Positions 1-12,180 are shown, numbered from the stretch's first letter. The stretch: 64,000 bases of DNA from Vitis vinifera (GCF_030704535.1 NC_081819.1:13176001-13240000), one strand, 5' to 3'. The notes: generated from the letters alone by a model not told the origin. Numbers and translations are program-made.

Positions 1-203
1 TCTTTTTTTTTTTTTAAATTAAATGTCATGGTTCAAAATGAGTAATAAAAGAAAATTTTTAATCTTTTAACAATATGTTGGTAAAATTTTAATTATATAG
101 TGTGAAGGAAGGTGATATATGTTTGGTTTTTGAGTGAAAAAACAAAGTGAAAAAAATTATAAATTTTTTTCTTAAATGGCAATAAAATGATAAAAAAACC
201 TAG

Positions 204-470
204 GGATTATTTGGTATTTTTTTTTGAAAATAATTTTGAAAATAATTTTTAAGAATTTTTTTTGAAAATTGTAAACTTAAAATATTTTTAACTGGTTTTT
301 AATAATTTTAAATATGATTTTAAAATAATTTTTATATATAATATTTTATTTTTAATTATTATATATGTATATTTAAAAAAAAACACACACACACCCAAAA
401 AACAAGTATTGTCAAACATGTTTTCTTTATTTTGAAAAATAAAAAATGGTAAATAGTTACCAAATAAACC
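204..470. repeat. hAT-like MITE (putative)
   Basis: The ends form an imperfect terminal inverted repeat (GGATTATTTGG at the left, CCAAATAAACC at the right, one mismatch) around an AT-rich interior with no coding capacity. The ends resemble the 'TTTGGTA' termini of plant non-autonomous hAT elements. I could not confirm a target-site duplication. The rest of 1-1250 is AT-rich spacer in which I see no gene. Confidence 0.4.
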
Positions 471-1294
471 TTAGGTTTTATTGGATATAATTTTTTAGTA
501 TCTTAATTTTTCTAACTAGTCTTTAAAAACCATTATATTTTAAGGTACGAATTCTTGTATCTTATATAGAAAATACAGTTATTTTTTGTTTTTAAAGACA
601 AAAAACGAAAACTATCCAAACATACTAAATTATTAATATTTTCCATCCATTTAACATTTTTTTTCTTGTTTTTTCCTTTTTTATATGGAATCCAAACATT
701 TAAAAAATATCTATGTTTTTTTCCTTTTTTTGTCACTTTTCATTCCCTAACAATTAGTAAGGAAAGAAATATAAAAATCAAATAAAATGAGAGATAAATC
801 CAATATAATAAAATGATAATGTAATGGGAACTCAAATTGGAAGAAGAATACCTTACTTGGAGCATAACAAGACATGGGGCTTCTCTTTCATCTGCATATT
901 GGGAAAATATGAAAATAAAAAGGTCATATGATTTAGAAAGAAAGTGGAGAAATGATTGACAAATATATTGCTTAAGTTTTAAGCCAAGCATTAAGTTATT
1001 ATAAATTGAGAGAATAAACAGACTGAAGAAGATTGTGTCTATGGACTCAAAAATGGAAAAAAATTATGAGGAAATTTCATTTTTCGGATAGACTTACTAA
1101 TCATCTAAAACCAACCAAAATAAGAATAAGTCAGCCCAACCATTTTATAGTTGAGTTTAAAAATGATGGAAACACGTGTCAGGGTGCCATTGGGTGACTC
1201 TTTTTTTTCCCTGACTCTGCAGTGGGCAGTCACTTGGTAAATAATTGTACTGAAAGTGAGAGGGTCGTTTACTAAGCGTGTGCCCTCCATTTCT

Positions 1295-1315
1295 TTCTCT
1301 CTCTCTCTCTCTCTC
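1295..1315. repeat. CT microsatellite in promoter/5' leader
   Basis: A pure CT run lies about 200 bp before the start codon at 1507. Pyrimidine-rich tracts of this kind are common in plant core promoters and 5' leaders. Confidence 0.7.
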
Positions 1316-1329
1316 ACTCTCGATTTTAA

Positions 1330-1343
1330 TAAATATATATCAC
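1330..1343 (+). promoter_or_regulatory. Candidate TATA region for the 1507 gene
   Basis: AATAAATATATATC follows the CT tract and sits about 165 bp before the ATG, which would give a 5' leader of roughly 130 nt. It is placed by sequence only, in an AT-rich genome where TATA-like strings are frequent. Confidence 0.35.
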
Positions 1344-1506
1344 AAAACTCCATTAAGCACCCAACCCCAGCTCCAGCTCCACCCCCCAGCTTTCATGAAA
1401 TTTCTTTTGAAAGTTTGGTGATTTTTGTCTTAGTGGGATGGGAATTGGGAAGAAATGGTGAATGAATTGCAGAAGAAAGAGCAAGGGTTTTGATGCTGAA
1501 TTCTAA

Positions 1507-2418
1507 ATGAGGTGTAAGAAACATCCAACGGACCTGAGCAGCGGCGTCGGCGTCTGCGCATCGTGTCTCCGGGAGCGTCTCTTCTCGCTGATCGCCGCAC
1601 AGGCCGAGGCACAGGCGAGGGCGCAGGCACAGGGGCGGCTCGCCGAGGATCGCCGCAAATCTGATACGCATCCGCCGCCTCTCGTATTTCCTCGGTCTGT
1701 ATCTCCTTACGTGTGTCGCCGGAAATCTGACGACGTTGCCTGTGGCCACCAGCTATACGACACCGTTTCTCAGCGACGGTTCTACAGTACTCCTCAGGTG
1801 GGCCCCACGTACAGTAATACTGGCACGGTGGCTTCTTTTGATTTGTTCAAGAAGAAGCCGAGCAAGTTCGCTTTTGTTAAGAGTCTGTTCCGATCCAGAT
1901 CCGAAACGTCCGAATCGGATCCTAGGGTTTCTCGGGGAACGACGACGAGTTCCTCGTCATCGTCGTGGTTAGGTTCGATTTTCTCCGGGTGGAGCAAGAA
2001 GCAATCGAGATTGTGTGACGAGACCAACGCCGGCGGGCGCCGAGTCTGCCGGATGAATCGCGGAATGTCCCCTGCGAGGAGGGAGGATGAGGAGGACGAC
2101 TACGATTTGTCTCCATCGGCCAGTGGATACTCGTCCGAGTCGCAGGCCTGGCGGAGGACGCCGACGGCTACAGCGCCGGCGACGCGACGGGCGCGGCCTA
2201 CTCTCGGGCGAAACGTGTCAGGATTGGCGTTTTGCATGAGTCCGTTGGTGAGGGCGAGTCCTAACAGGCAGTGGAACCAGAAGGGAATGCCGCCGGAGAT
2301 TGGCCTCCCCGGCGAGATTAGGGTTCAGACGAAGCCGAACCTGTCGACGGCGGCAGCGTTCTGTGCGAACAGATCAAGGAAGCTTGCTGATTTCGGAAGA
2401 TTCAACCACAACCATTGA
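1507..2418 (+). CDS. Plant-specific Cys-motif protein (DUF740/OCTOPUS-like N-terminus)
   Basis: An intronless 303-residue ORF, GC-rich (codons rich in CpG) against very AT-rich flanks. The N-terminus carries CKKHPTDLSS followed by CASCLRERL, a C-x14-C-x2-C pattern also seen at the start of plant DUF740/OCTOPUS-related proteins, whose best-known members are membrane-associated phloem regulators. An Ala/Gln-rich stretch follows (about residues 33-43), then a basic region with FVKSLFRSRSE (about 122-132), a Ser-rich tract with WLGSIFSGWSKK (about 154-165), an acidic patch EDEEDDYDLS (about 194-203) and an Arg/Pro-rich C-terminal part ending FNHNH. There is no signal peptide or membrane segment. 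The ATG is the first in frame after a stop. Family placement rests on the N-terminal motif alone; molecular function is unknown. Confidence 0.8.
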   Translation: MRCKKHPTDLSSGVGVCASCLRERLFSLIAAQAEAQARAQAQGRLAEDRRKSDTHPPPLVFPRSVSPYVCRRKSDDVACGHQLYDTVSQRRFYSTPQVGPTYSNTGTVASFDLFKKKPSKFAFVKSLFRSRSETSESDPRVSRGTTTSSSSSSWLGSIFSGWSKKQSRLCDETNAGGRRVCRMNRGMSPARREDEEDDYDLSPSASGYSSESQAWRRTPTATAPATRRARPTLGRNVSGLAFCMSPLVRASPNRQWNQKGMPPEIGLPGEIRVQTKPNLSTAAAFCANRSRKLADFGRFNHNH

Positions 2419-5280
2419 TTGCGACGACCGTTGACATTGACCCCAATTTGATGATTGTGATTTCTTCACAAGTACGGTTTCGCCCCTGATGTTTTCCCAG
2501 TTTTACTCCTTTTTCTTTTTTTCTTCCTTTTTGGTTTGTTTCATAAATTAAAAATTACGTAAATTAAAAAAAAATTATCTTTGTTTGTTTTGTACTGCTG
2601 GTGGTGGTGATGGCATCCCAAATTAAACTCAAAAGAAAGGGCGTGTGTGAGTGCTTCTTCAGTTCTTCTCACTTCAACATTGTACTTGCATTTTTCCTTT
2701 CCTTTTGTTTTCTTTTCCCAAAGAATTACCGGGAAAACCCTACCAACAACACAAAAATATATACATATATATATTCTTTCAACATTAACCTGGTTGTTGC
2801 ATGGGCGTGAAATTACAAATTGCCCCAACTATTAATCAAATCAGGGCTGTCCGCTAGCTTCTGGTGCTTTTCACTTGCTGTTTCCAAATCTTGTTTTTCT
2901 TCTTGTTCTTAACTCAAGGCTCTTCACTTGTTCTTTTCCTCTTATTTAATACATATATTGAATTTTCCAATGGTTGAAATTTTGGGTTTTAAAAAATAAA
3001 TGTTAGTGATGTAAACTGATTCAGAAGCCAAGTCATCATTGAGTTGTTTTTTCCCCCAAAATGCTTGCAAGGAGACCCCTTCAATATAGGTTTGAAAACA
3101 TTATATGACATAAGGACTTTTAAACCCTTGGAGGAAAGCAGACAAGTAGACTTTTGGAGGGGGGGTGCCCATGTACCTTGGAGTGAAATTCATGGGTTTT
3201 GAATTGGGGGAAGATTAGGATTGAATTTGAGGGAAACAAAACAAAAGGGAAGAATGGAATTGAGGGGAATTGGGGGCAATGAAGTGGAAATAGGGGCCCG
3301 GGCATTTAAGGAAGTGGTGGTGGTAACAGAGTCAATAATCTTGTCTACCCACTCACCAGTCACCACACCCCTTCCATTGGGTTCATAAATGGTGGATGCC
3401 ACTATTAAATTCTGGGTCTGACAATAACAAATGCCAATGTCAGTATGGTAGGAGAGGAGCTGAGGAGGCCATTGTTTGTGTCACCCTTCAGTCTTGGAAG
3501 CACCAACACTACTCATCCTTCATTATTAAATTATATCTCTTTTACCCTTTTTGCTCAGGAAAAAGGGGTGGGGTGGGTCGTATAGAACAATCCAAGATTT
3601 CTTTTCTTTTCTTTTTTTTTTTTTCTTTAGATAAAAGAAATTTGTACTCATGGTACGGTCACTGGTGTTGGAATCAGGACGTTAGGATGCTTTTTAACTT
3701 TTCCTCTTCTTATAGTAGTTGGAGATTTTGAATATTGTTAGGGGTTGTCTTCACATAATTTGAACTCCAATTTCTGTTTTCCTTCTTTCTTGTTTTGCTT
3801 TTAGGCTGCCAATGGAAAGGCATTGTTTGGTCTTTGTTTCTCCCTAAAGCTTTGGGAGAATGACCAAGTCTTGATGAGGAAGGAAGATAGAATGATTGAC
3901 AGGTTTCTTTTTGGGTTTAGACCATCCCTCATCTTATCCTGAACACCATTGTATGTATGATACAAGATTTTCTTTGTGGGTCTTAAAGGTTTTAAATTTT
4001 TTTGAAAGACTATTCAAAATGGGTTACTTTCAAAATGTAATCAAGTCATCCTTCCCCTCCACCTTGACCCTACTAATACCAACATTATAGATTTTTCTTA
4101 GGAGCATTATATTGACTTGAGTTTAAAGGCAAGTTTGTTTCCAAGAAAGCATCATAAAAAAACATCAACAAATGTCTTAAGCTCTAAGATGGAGGTTTCT
4201 AGGAAGGTATTGAAGTTTTCTTCTACCAAAATGGCAAAGTGTGTTAGGTATGCAAGAACAGAAAAATAAATGTTGAGTAATGAGTAAGATATTTAAGTGT
4301 TCCCAATATACCATAAAAACATCTCTCTTCTTATCCTGGACACCATCATATGAAACCAGCTTTTCTCTGTGGCTCTTAAAGTATTTTCACTTCTTTTGAG
4401 GGTTGTGAATGATATGTTTTAAATTTTTTTGAAATATTATGAAGAGTAACATTTACCCTTCAAAATGGGTTACTTTTCAAAATGTGATCAAGTTATCCTT
4501 CACCTTCAATTATAATCAATTTTGAAATATTATATTACTTGAGTTTAACGTTATGTTGAGTTTAAGAAAAGAAAAAGAATATTAAAAATAAATAAAAATT
4601 TCTCATGTTTAATTTTAGTATAGGAGAAAATCAACTGCAATTAAAATTAATTAATTAAAAATTTATGAAATTTTAAATTATTTAATTTTTTTTCTATTCT
4701 TATTGTTTAACAACAAAAAAATACAAATGGATTAATGAATAGGTATGATCAAGTGTTAAAGTTTTCAAAAAAAAAAAAAAATTGTATACAAAGGGGTTTA
4801 ATTTTTAATATGTAAAGGAGTCTTAACTTTTCATATTTCCTTGCAAATTTTAAGTAAAAACATCCAACTCTTTAACTTCAAAAAATTAAATTACAGGTCT
4901 AATCTTTTACTTTAAAATAATTCATTATTTAACTATGCATATTATAAAGCTATTTACAATGACATATAATTTTAAACAATGAAAAAGTTGCTTTAAATGG
5001 AAATTAAGATATTGGACGGTGAAAATGTGCTCTTGATTTATCATTATACCCAAAGAGGGAGGGGTTTAAATAGGTAATCCAAGCAATATATATTTTAAAT
5101 TTTAAATTATACCCAAATTTTTTTAGGTATAAATTAATTTAATCAAAGATGTTAGAAAGACATATCGACATAATAAATACATACATGATAGAATTACTTA
5201 CCGTGTCTTTGAAACTCTACAAATGTAAAGCGATTATGACAAAACATATAAATCATGTTTTTAGAAGCATTCAAATAGTT
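2419..5280. other. Spacer without a recognised gene
   Basis: AT-rich sequence downstream of the 1507 gene. Short open frames near 3.1-3.7 kb lack protein-like composition or recognisable motifs. The only structure I can support is the diverged duplication at 3920-4510, listed separately. Confidence 0.6.
3920..4510. repeat. Diverged local duplication
   Basis: The block around 3925-4065 (containing CATCTTATCCTGAACACC and CAAAATGGGTTACTTTCAAA) is repeated with changes at about 4320-4505, in the same order and orientation. The right copy has extra sequence between the two shared blocks. This is an old direct duplication; the family is unidentified. Confidence 0.5.
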
Positions 5281-5318
5281 AGACATTTGAACATCTCTTA
5301 AAGGATGTTCAAATGTCT
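5281..5318. repeat. Perfect 15-bp inverted repeat (hairpin)
   Basis: AGACATTTGAACATC at 5281-5295 is exactly reverse-complemented at 5304-5318 across an 8-nt loop. A third related string (AGATGTTTGAAC) follows near 5343. No gene flanks it, so a terminator or attenuator role has no support. Confidence 0.7.
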
Positions 5319-5679
5319 TGATCAACATTTAAACAATTTGCTAGATGTTTGAACTACCTTTCTATAGTCTTTCCCACTATCTTTCCAACTTTCATGTTCT
5401 TCATTTTTTAGTTTTTCATTTTTCTTCACTTCCAAATTGTCATTGTTTTATCCTACATGTCCAAACACATAGTGACCTCATCCCAAATCAATGCTTGAAT
5501 AGTTTGATTTTGATGAACCTTTAAGACCTAAGAAATTAAGTTATGTTAGACAGAACCATGCATAATTGGAACCAAATTACCAACCTAATCTAAGACACCA
5601 ACAATCTCTCCCTTTGAAAATTTTGTGGTAAAACATAGATTAAAATAAACCCCTTTAAACTCTCATATTAAGATTTATG

Positions 5680-6127
5680 AGATATTTTGTAAAACTTAAT
5701 ACTTACTACTTAATGATTTAAGTTGACTTTAAATTAAATTAAAGTTGTTGACTTCAAATTTATTGTTTAATTCTTATTTTAAGTATCAAGGATGTTTGAT
5801 AAAATTAATTTAAAATTTATTCTAAATTATCAAATTGACATAATTATTCTTATAAATTATAATTATGACAAATGAGGTCGAGTAACAATAGAGGTTATAC
5901 ATGAACAAAAAAATTATGAAAGTAATTAAGACAAATAAGATAAAAAAAGTAAAATTAAGATATGGATTTAAAAATAAATTAACTATTTTTTCTTATTACT
6001 TTAAGTTGTTTTTTTACTTTAAGTCATTTCATTAAATTATTTTATCGAACATACTTAATTTACTTGATAACATATTTTAAGTTATTAAGTCACTTTAAAT
6101 TATTAAATCGGTTTACTAAACACCCAC
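5680..6127. repeat. MITE of the 'TTTGGTAAA...TTACTAAACACCC' family
   Basis: Ends near TTTTGTAAAACTTAATACTT and GGTTTACTAAACACCCAC. The interior has alternating 'acttaatgatttaag' blocks arranged symmetrically. Related copies occur at about 34621-35043, 37962-38400 and 47637-48060. There is no coding capacity. It is probably a non-autonomous hAT derivative; exact ends are uncertain. Confidence 0.5.
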
Positions 6128-8531
6128 TTACCATCTTACTTAAAATAGTCCGAACGAATACGCACTCTCTCACAAATACCCATGCTAACTTAATTTCTTG
6201 TTTTATAGCGAGACACTTGTGACCTACTCACACTCAAACTACGTACCCAAAACAAGCAAAGAATGGAAAGACAAATTGAAAAAATAATGAAATTGATTCA
6301 ATTGCTCCTCCTTTTTTTGTCATAAAAAATGAAAAAGAAAGATAGTAAGATAGTATGGTCATAGATGCTCAAAGAAATATCTTAGAAACATCCAAAATAT
6401 AATTAATATACACAACCAAACATGGTCACAATGTACAAAATAAGTATAAACTAAATGGAAGTATCCAAAACTAGCTCTCTCCTCCCGCAGCCTAACCTTA
6501 AACATCCACACAACTAAAGTAAAAGGCCTAAAGTTGGAACAATCAAATTAAGCTACTAGACAATGATGTTGTATACTTACATAGGGGAATGATAAAGGGA
6601 GGTGGATCCCATACCTTTCAAGGAAACCCATGGGGGAATGGTACGGATGAATGAGATTCATAGCAAGGGATTTACAAAAAAATTAACCATTTCACCCCTA
6701 TATTAAAAATAATTATTAAATATTTAAAAATAAATATTTTTAATTAAATAAAATTAAAATGTTTAAATCTTTTCGAAACATTACATGTTTGTTAAAATAT
6801 TCAAATCATGGATTTTTAGAAACTATAATTACAATGTGCCAAATATTTAATCTTGTGATTAAGATTTTTGCTCTAAAAAATGTATTTCAATTTTTATCAT
6901 GCTAGAAACTCAAATTTGGTAAAAATAAGTGTGACGTCTAATTAACCCCTAGATGATAAATATTTTTTCAATTTAAAAATAACTTTCATAATTTTTTTTT
7001 AAAAATGTTATAAAAATAAATTTTAGAAAATGACCTTCCTATTCTAAGGTAGGTTTTTCCATACTCAAGGATGTTCTTACTTTTACAAGTGATGTTAAAA
7101 GTCAGAAATTTAATACTTAGTCAAGATAGTCATTTTCACTTATAGAATTTAAATCATATTTTTTTATTTAATTAAATAGAACCAAACATGTCTTCTCGTG
7201 ACCCTCACATCGTTTTCATTATACGTCTTTGTTCAACATCAATTAGGAAAACCATTCTTCTAGAGATTCCTCATTATCAATAATGTTCACAATATATGAT
7301 ATGGTATGAAATATTTATATCAATCTTTTTTCAACTATTTTTTGGTATTAACAAATCGAAATGATTCTAAACATAAATAATAGAATAAATAGATATTATC
7401 AATAGGTTTTAAGAAATAATACTAAAAGGAGTAACAATTTCACAAATATCATGTTGATCACTTGATGTTGGTGAGGTCTTTTCCTAGGATTCTAAAAGTA
7501 GTACTCTTTTCCTAAATGTGAGGTCATAGACTCAACAACATAAATACCTAATCCATGAACAAAATAACATCCCGTGAATCAAAGACCTAGACTTAACAAA
7601 TACAACCAAAGCACATTAACAATGCAATCCTCACTTAAAGATAAAAACAAGAACAAGCAATGACTTTTAAACCTATAAAGCACTAGGAAAAAAAAATTGA
7701 ACTTTAATACCAAACCCTTGGCTATTGAACAAAATGTGTTATTTAGAAGTAAATACTCCCAATGATTTTCTATGAGATAAAATTCTAAGAGAATGTAAAT
7801 GAATGAACTTGAAACCTTTTACATTTTCACCATACAATATACTTAGGATATCTTTTATAATCCAAATTTGTCTGGTTTTATGAAAATAAATTGAAAATTC
7901 ATCTCAAGCTTAACTTGGGTAGGAGCTTTAGAAACTCATTGAATGTTGCTTCTTTTTCTATTGTGTAGGACTTTATCTCTTAATGATTTAAACTCAATCA
8001 CAAGCTTGCTAGTTTGTCTATAGAATTCCTCAAACTTCCTAATGTAACACCTATTAGTGTGTGATCATTCCTATGACAATACAAATGTGTATATACATAA
8101 GAATTACCCTTTTAGCCTTAACGAAGTTAGTCTTTCGTTATTTGGAGTGGTAGACTCATCAACATATCCTAAACATCTCGTCATTGTAAAACTTATCCGA
8201 ATTTATCAAATTATTTAACAATTTAATGCTTGGGTACAACTTTTCTTTCTTACAAGTTACATCCATTTTCGTTTGTTAATCTTATCAATTAGTACGCATA
8301 TCATGGTTCTTAGCATGTAAATAATCAAAATAAGAATTCTTTTTAGTTTAACATTTTCATATATGATTTTAAGCTTTGGTCATGCAAAACATTATATGCA
8401 TCTTGTAAGTCATCAAATTCTCTTTCATCCTTATTATTAGAAGTTTCCTTTTTAATAAGGTCATATTGTATTACCTCCACAAAAGTTGCAAAAGTAAAAC
8501 AATTTGAGTGATCTTGCCTCTTACTGACTTT

Positions 8532-8536
<5 letters not shown>
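6128..8536. other. AT-rich spacer, possible decayed transposon
   Basis: No open frame or domain is recognisable. Minus-strand strings resembling a polypurine tract (5604-5616) and a tRNA-Met primer site (8842-8855) bracket the stretch, but I could not find matching LTRs, so no retrotransposon is called. Confidence 0.4.

Positions 8537-8603
<67 letters not shown>
8537..8603. repeat. TA dinucleotide microsatellite
   Basis: An uninterrupted run of about 33 TA units. It is likely length-polymorphic and able to form cruciforms. Confidence 0.95.
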
Positions 8604-8608
<5 letters not shown>

Positions 8609-8862
8609 TATTTATTTATTCAAAATTTTTGTCTCATCTTATTGCTTCTTTAATTTAATAGTCAAAGATTCACATAAAGTTTCTTGGTATTTTTAGTATC
8701 TTATTCAACATTTTATTTTCTTAATCTTTCTCAATCAAGATAACTTTTTAAAAGTTTGAATACAAATTGATTTTCTTTTCTTTCAACTCCATGTTATCAA
8801 TCATAAAACCATTAAAAAAAAAAAATTCAAACTAAGTTTTTCCACTTTGATACCAATTAAAA

Positions 8863-9261
8863 GTATTAGCTAACCAAATGCACCTATTCCCAAGAATCCT
8901 ATACTAATCAACACCTATACTATTCTTTCACATCCTTAATATAATATTTTGTACTCTTTAGTGGATTACCTCAATCCCATGCTAAGATTAATTGATTGAT
9001 ACACTACCATGTCTTTTCACCGAAAGTACTTCCAAGACCAATTCTTGAAAGATTTTGATACATGGTATTAGCTAACCAAATGCACCTATTCCCAAGAATC
9101 TTATACTAATCAACACCTATACTATTCTTTCACATCCTTAATATAACAGTTTATACTCTTTAGTGGATTACCTCAATCCCATACTAAGATCAATTGATTG
9201 ATACACTACCATATCTTTTCACCGAAAGTACTTCCAAGACCAATTCTTGAAAGATTTTGAG
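8863..9261. repeat. Tandem duplication, period 202 bp
   Basis: 8863-9064 and 9065-9261 are head-to-tail copies differing at only a few positions. Both begin GTATTAGCTAACCAAATGC and end CTTGAAAGATTTTGA. The few differences suggest a fairly recent event. Nothing in the unit is coding. Confidence 0.9.
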
Positions 9262-9363
9262 AGTTGAGAGTTTTAGGACAAAACAATGACTATCTTAGCT
9301 ATAAGTGCGTTGCTTGATTTAAGTCTTAAATGGGGGTTTTAATAGAAAATTCTAAGAGACTTA

Positions 9364-9584
9364 GGTGGTGTTTGTTTTTTGGCTGAATAGAAAAAGTAAA
9401 ATATTTTAGCTTTTTCTATTAAGCTAAAAGTAACATATTGACATCATCCAACATAGTTAAAATGAACTTGTTATCAATAAGTTCAATTTAATTATATTGG
9501 ATGATGTTAACATGTTACTTTTAGCTGAATAGAAAAAGCTAAATATTTTGACTTTTTCTATTCAGTCAAAAAACAAACACCACC
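9364..9584. mobile_element. PIF/Harbinger-type (Tourist-like) foldback MITE
   Basis: A 221-bp element with terminal inverted repeat GGTGGTGTTTGTTTTTTGGC, flanked on both sides by TTA (9361-9363 and 9585-9587), the TWA-type duplication of PIF/Harbinger elements. Nearly its whole length is an inverted repeat of about 100-bp arms (GCTGAATAGAAAAAG blocks), so a transcript would fold into one long hairpin. A related element lies at 15688-15964. Confidence 0.85.
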
Positions 9585-11609
9585 TTAGTTGGAGCTAATT
9601 TGGATATGGAATGATAAAAACCATAAATTGTTGGCTATTATTAATAGCTCTATGTGTTTTAAAGCAATTTAGTGGACACCATAGCCCTTAATTAGCCAAG
9701 TTTACATTACCTCTCTAAGAGTGGTTCTCTCCATTTTTTCTTCATTAAAAACAAAGTACTAAAGTAGGAGGAAGCTCACATAAGTCTATAATATGATTGT
9801 CTAATTTGAGTGAAATAAATATTCAAAAATTATAAAGTCATTGAAGAATAGATTTTCATCAAATTCTGATGTCTTTTGCCCTACTGGAAAAGTCACACAA
9901 GAGAGCATAAATTTCTAAGTCTGTTGAAACTAAAGTTAGAAAGCTTAAACCTTTTTCTATTGGCCTAGGGTTTAGAGAGTACCTATTTGAATATCTTTTG
10001 GTGGTTGAGAAGAGAGCTTTTTGGATATACTTGATTCTTTACTTGAGTAGTGTTAGGATTCACTATCTTTAATATAAGACTTTTAGATTTGATCTTAGAC
10101 TTTATTTTTCTTTCTTTGATATGCAATAACTCAAATCTTGAATTGTCCATTTCAACACAATTTTTAAAGATTTAATCATTTCAGGTTTAGTGATAATTTT
10201 CTTTACTTTTCAGATAAGTTAATACTTTATCTGCTTGGTTAAGTTGTTACCTAGGGTGAGAGTGACCTTAGGACTCTATACACAAGGTTGAAATTTTCCC
10301 AAAAAAAAGAAAGAATTATTCATGCACAGATCTAGTCTGTTTGGTTGCCCGGAAAATTTAGAAAGTAACTCTTTGCTTGTATTTGGACGGTTACTTTACT
10401 AGATACATATTAATACCCCTTAATATTTTGTGTTAGAGTATTTAAATATTTTAAACACTTTTGGAACCCGTTTGACAGTGATTTTAAAAAATGTTTCTAA
10501 CATTTTTAATATTTAAAAATTTTTATGATTCAAATGTTAAAAAGACTAAAAATATTTTCTAAAATTACTAGCAAATGCACTCGTACGTTATCTTTCAAGA
10601 TGAGGAATTTTGAAAAACTATTTTAAAGAAAACACTTCAACTAAAAATACTTTCAATAAAAACGTTGTCAAACGAAATATAAGTGTCTTTTAATTTTCTA
10701 ATTATCGGAAAAGATATATTTTACTATAATAATTTGATATATTATTTTAATTCTTGTCTCTTTCCTTTTTTGAAACTAACCTATGACTTCTTACCATTTT
10801 TTCTTTCCTTTCTCATTCGTAATTCCACACAACTGTTTTTTACTAGAAAATAAAAATTGTAACAAACAATTTCCCACTAATTTATCAAGATGGGTTTGAC
10901 CTTTTTAAAATGTATGCATGAGAATTCAAGATGACAATGATTGAGAATGTTAGAAAAGGACTTCCACTTCCACTTCACTTTGAAAGTATGCAGAGTAGTT
11001 CATGAGATGCTTAAAAAATTTGCTTATGGAGGTGTCCATTCATCACTATTTTATATGTGAAATTTAGTGGTGAAGAGGGTAGTGTTGCTGCTTTCTTTTG
11101 CATTTGCTAGTGGCTTTCATTATACAAGTAATCATATTTGTTCAAAATTTTCAACCTTTTTTGAATTTGCTCACATGTTATGTTTTTTTCTTGTTCAAAT
11201 TTTTGGATAACCCAAACTTACACACTTGGAGAACCATCATAAAATGAATAAATCAATCAATCAAAATGGTTTTTTTTTTCAATCACAATATGTTTTGTTT
11301 TCTTTTGGAATGTTTTGATGTGGTTTGTTTTCTTTTATTTAAAGTCTTATTTTTAAATATTGTCTTTGAGTATAAACATTCAAAACTTTTGAACTCTTGA
11401 ATACAAAGAAAACAATTTTCTATAGTGTTTTAAGTAATAATTGAAAATATGAAAAACATTTTTAAAGGGTTTTCTATTCAACATGAATGCTTGATGTCTT
11501 CATCGAGAATAAAACCAAAAAACTTCGATATTTTTTTGTATATTAATTCTCAAACTAAATTATGTTTTTGAAAATAAGTGATAATTGTTTTTAGTAACAA
11601 AAACTTATA
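9585..11609. other. AT-rich spacer without a recognised gene
   Basis: No coding region or RNA gene is recognisable. It contains a small hAT-like MITE (10468-10674), listed separately. Confidence 0.6.
10468..10674. repeat. hAT-like MITE
   Basis: Ends CCGTTTGACAGTGATTTT and CGTTGTCAAACG form an imperfect inverted repeat. The interior has 'gtttctaacatttttaat' motifs that recur in similar elements at 28.9-29.2 kb and 36.95-37.07 kb. No target-site duplication was confirmed. Confidence 0.45.
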
Positions 11610-12180
11610 GTGTGTTTGGGAGTGTTTCCTCTAGAAATGATCTTTTGCACAACCGTCCACTAAGACCTCATTAGATTCGGTTTATTTGCCCACGGCCTGT
11701 CATATCTCTCTCCTTTAGGCAACATCTCTCCTTTAGCTCTTACGCCCATATGTTCGGCTTCTTGCTTTCCCACCCCCATCATTATATTAAAAGGGAATGG
11801 GCTTTCCGGCAAGAAGTAAACACCTTCCTTCCTTGTAGGAACTCCATTCAAATTGATAAGAAAGATTATCCTTTAACAAAGAAGACAGTTATGAAGTATA
11901 AATGAGATACCGACACTACTTTTCCTACTCTTAAGAACTAGTTGGCCCATGTTCCGATAAATCATCCATATTTTCATTAATTTTTAGTGGAAGTGTTTCC
12001 TCTTAAAATGTTTTTAAGAGAATTACCTATGAAACATTTCTCAACATGATTTTTCAAAATTTTAAAAGTGTTTCCTAAGTTTTATCAAACACCTATTATT
12101 TTTTCAAAAACACTTTTTAGGTTAAAAACACTTACTAGAATCATTATTTTTCGAAAACAGATTTTGAAACCACTCCCAAA
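11610..12180. repeat. MITE-like element containing a higher-GC insert
   Basis: The outer sequence has inverted ends (GTGTTTGGGAGTGTTTCC left, GAAACCACTCCCAAAG right) typical of the local hAT-like MITEs. Between about 11640 and 11985 lies a visibly more GC-rich tract, after which the string GTGTTTCCTC repeats the left end. The insert carries a short minus-strand open frame (11660-11851) with no domain I recognise. It could be a captured nuclear fragment or organellar DNA. Confidence 0.4.

Noticed and set aside
1393..1749. Minus-strand open frame overlapping the 1507 gene.
   Set aside because: It is a shadow of the GC-rich sense gene; Arg/Pro-rich composition is typical of an antisense reading.
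8508..8696. Open frame across the TA microsatellite.
   Set aside because: Its protein is an Ile-Tyr repeat produced by the microsatellite, not a gene.
5596..8862. Minus-strand polypurine-like tract (5604-5616, next to TGTTGGTG) and tRNA-Met primer-like site (8842-8855), suggesting a complete copia element.
   Set aside because: The sequences outside the two sites are not similar to each other, so no LTR pair exists, and no gag or pol motif could be read between them.
8863..9261. The 202-bp tandem pair as LTRs.
   Set aside because: The copies are directly adjacent with no internal region and lack TG...CA ends; a simple tandem duplication fits better.
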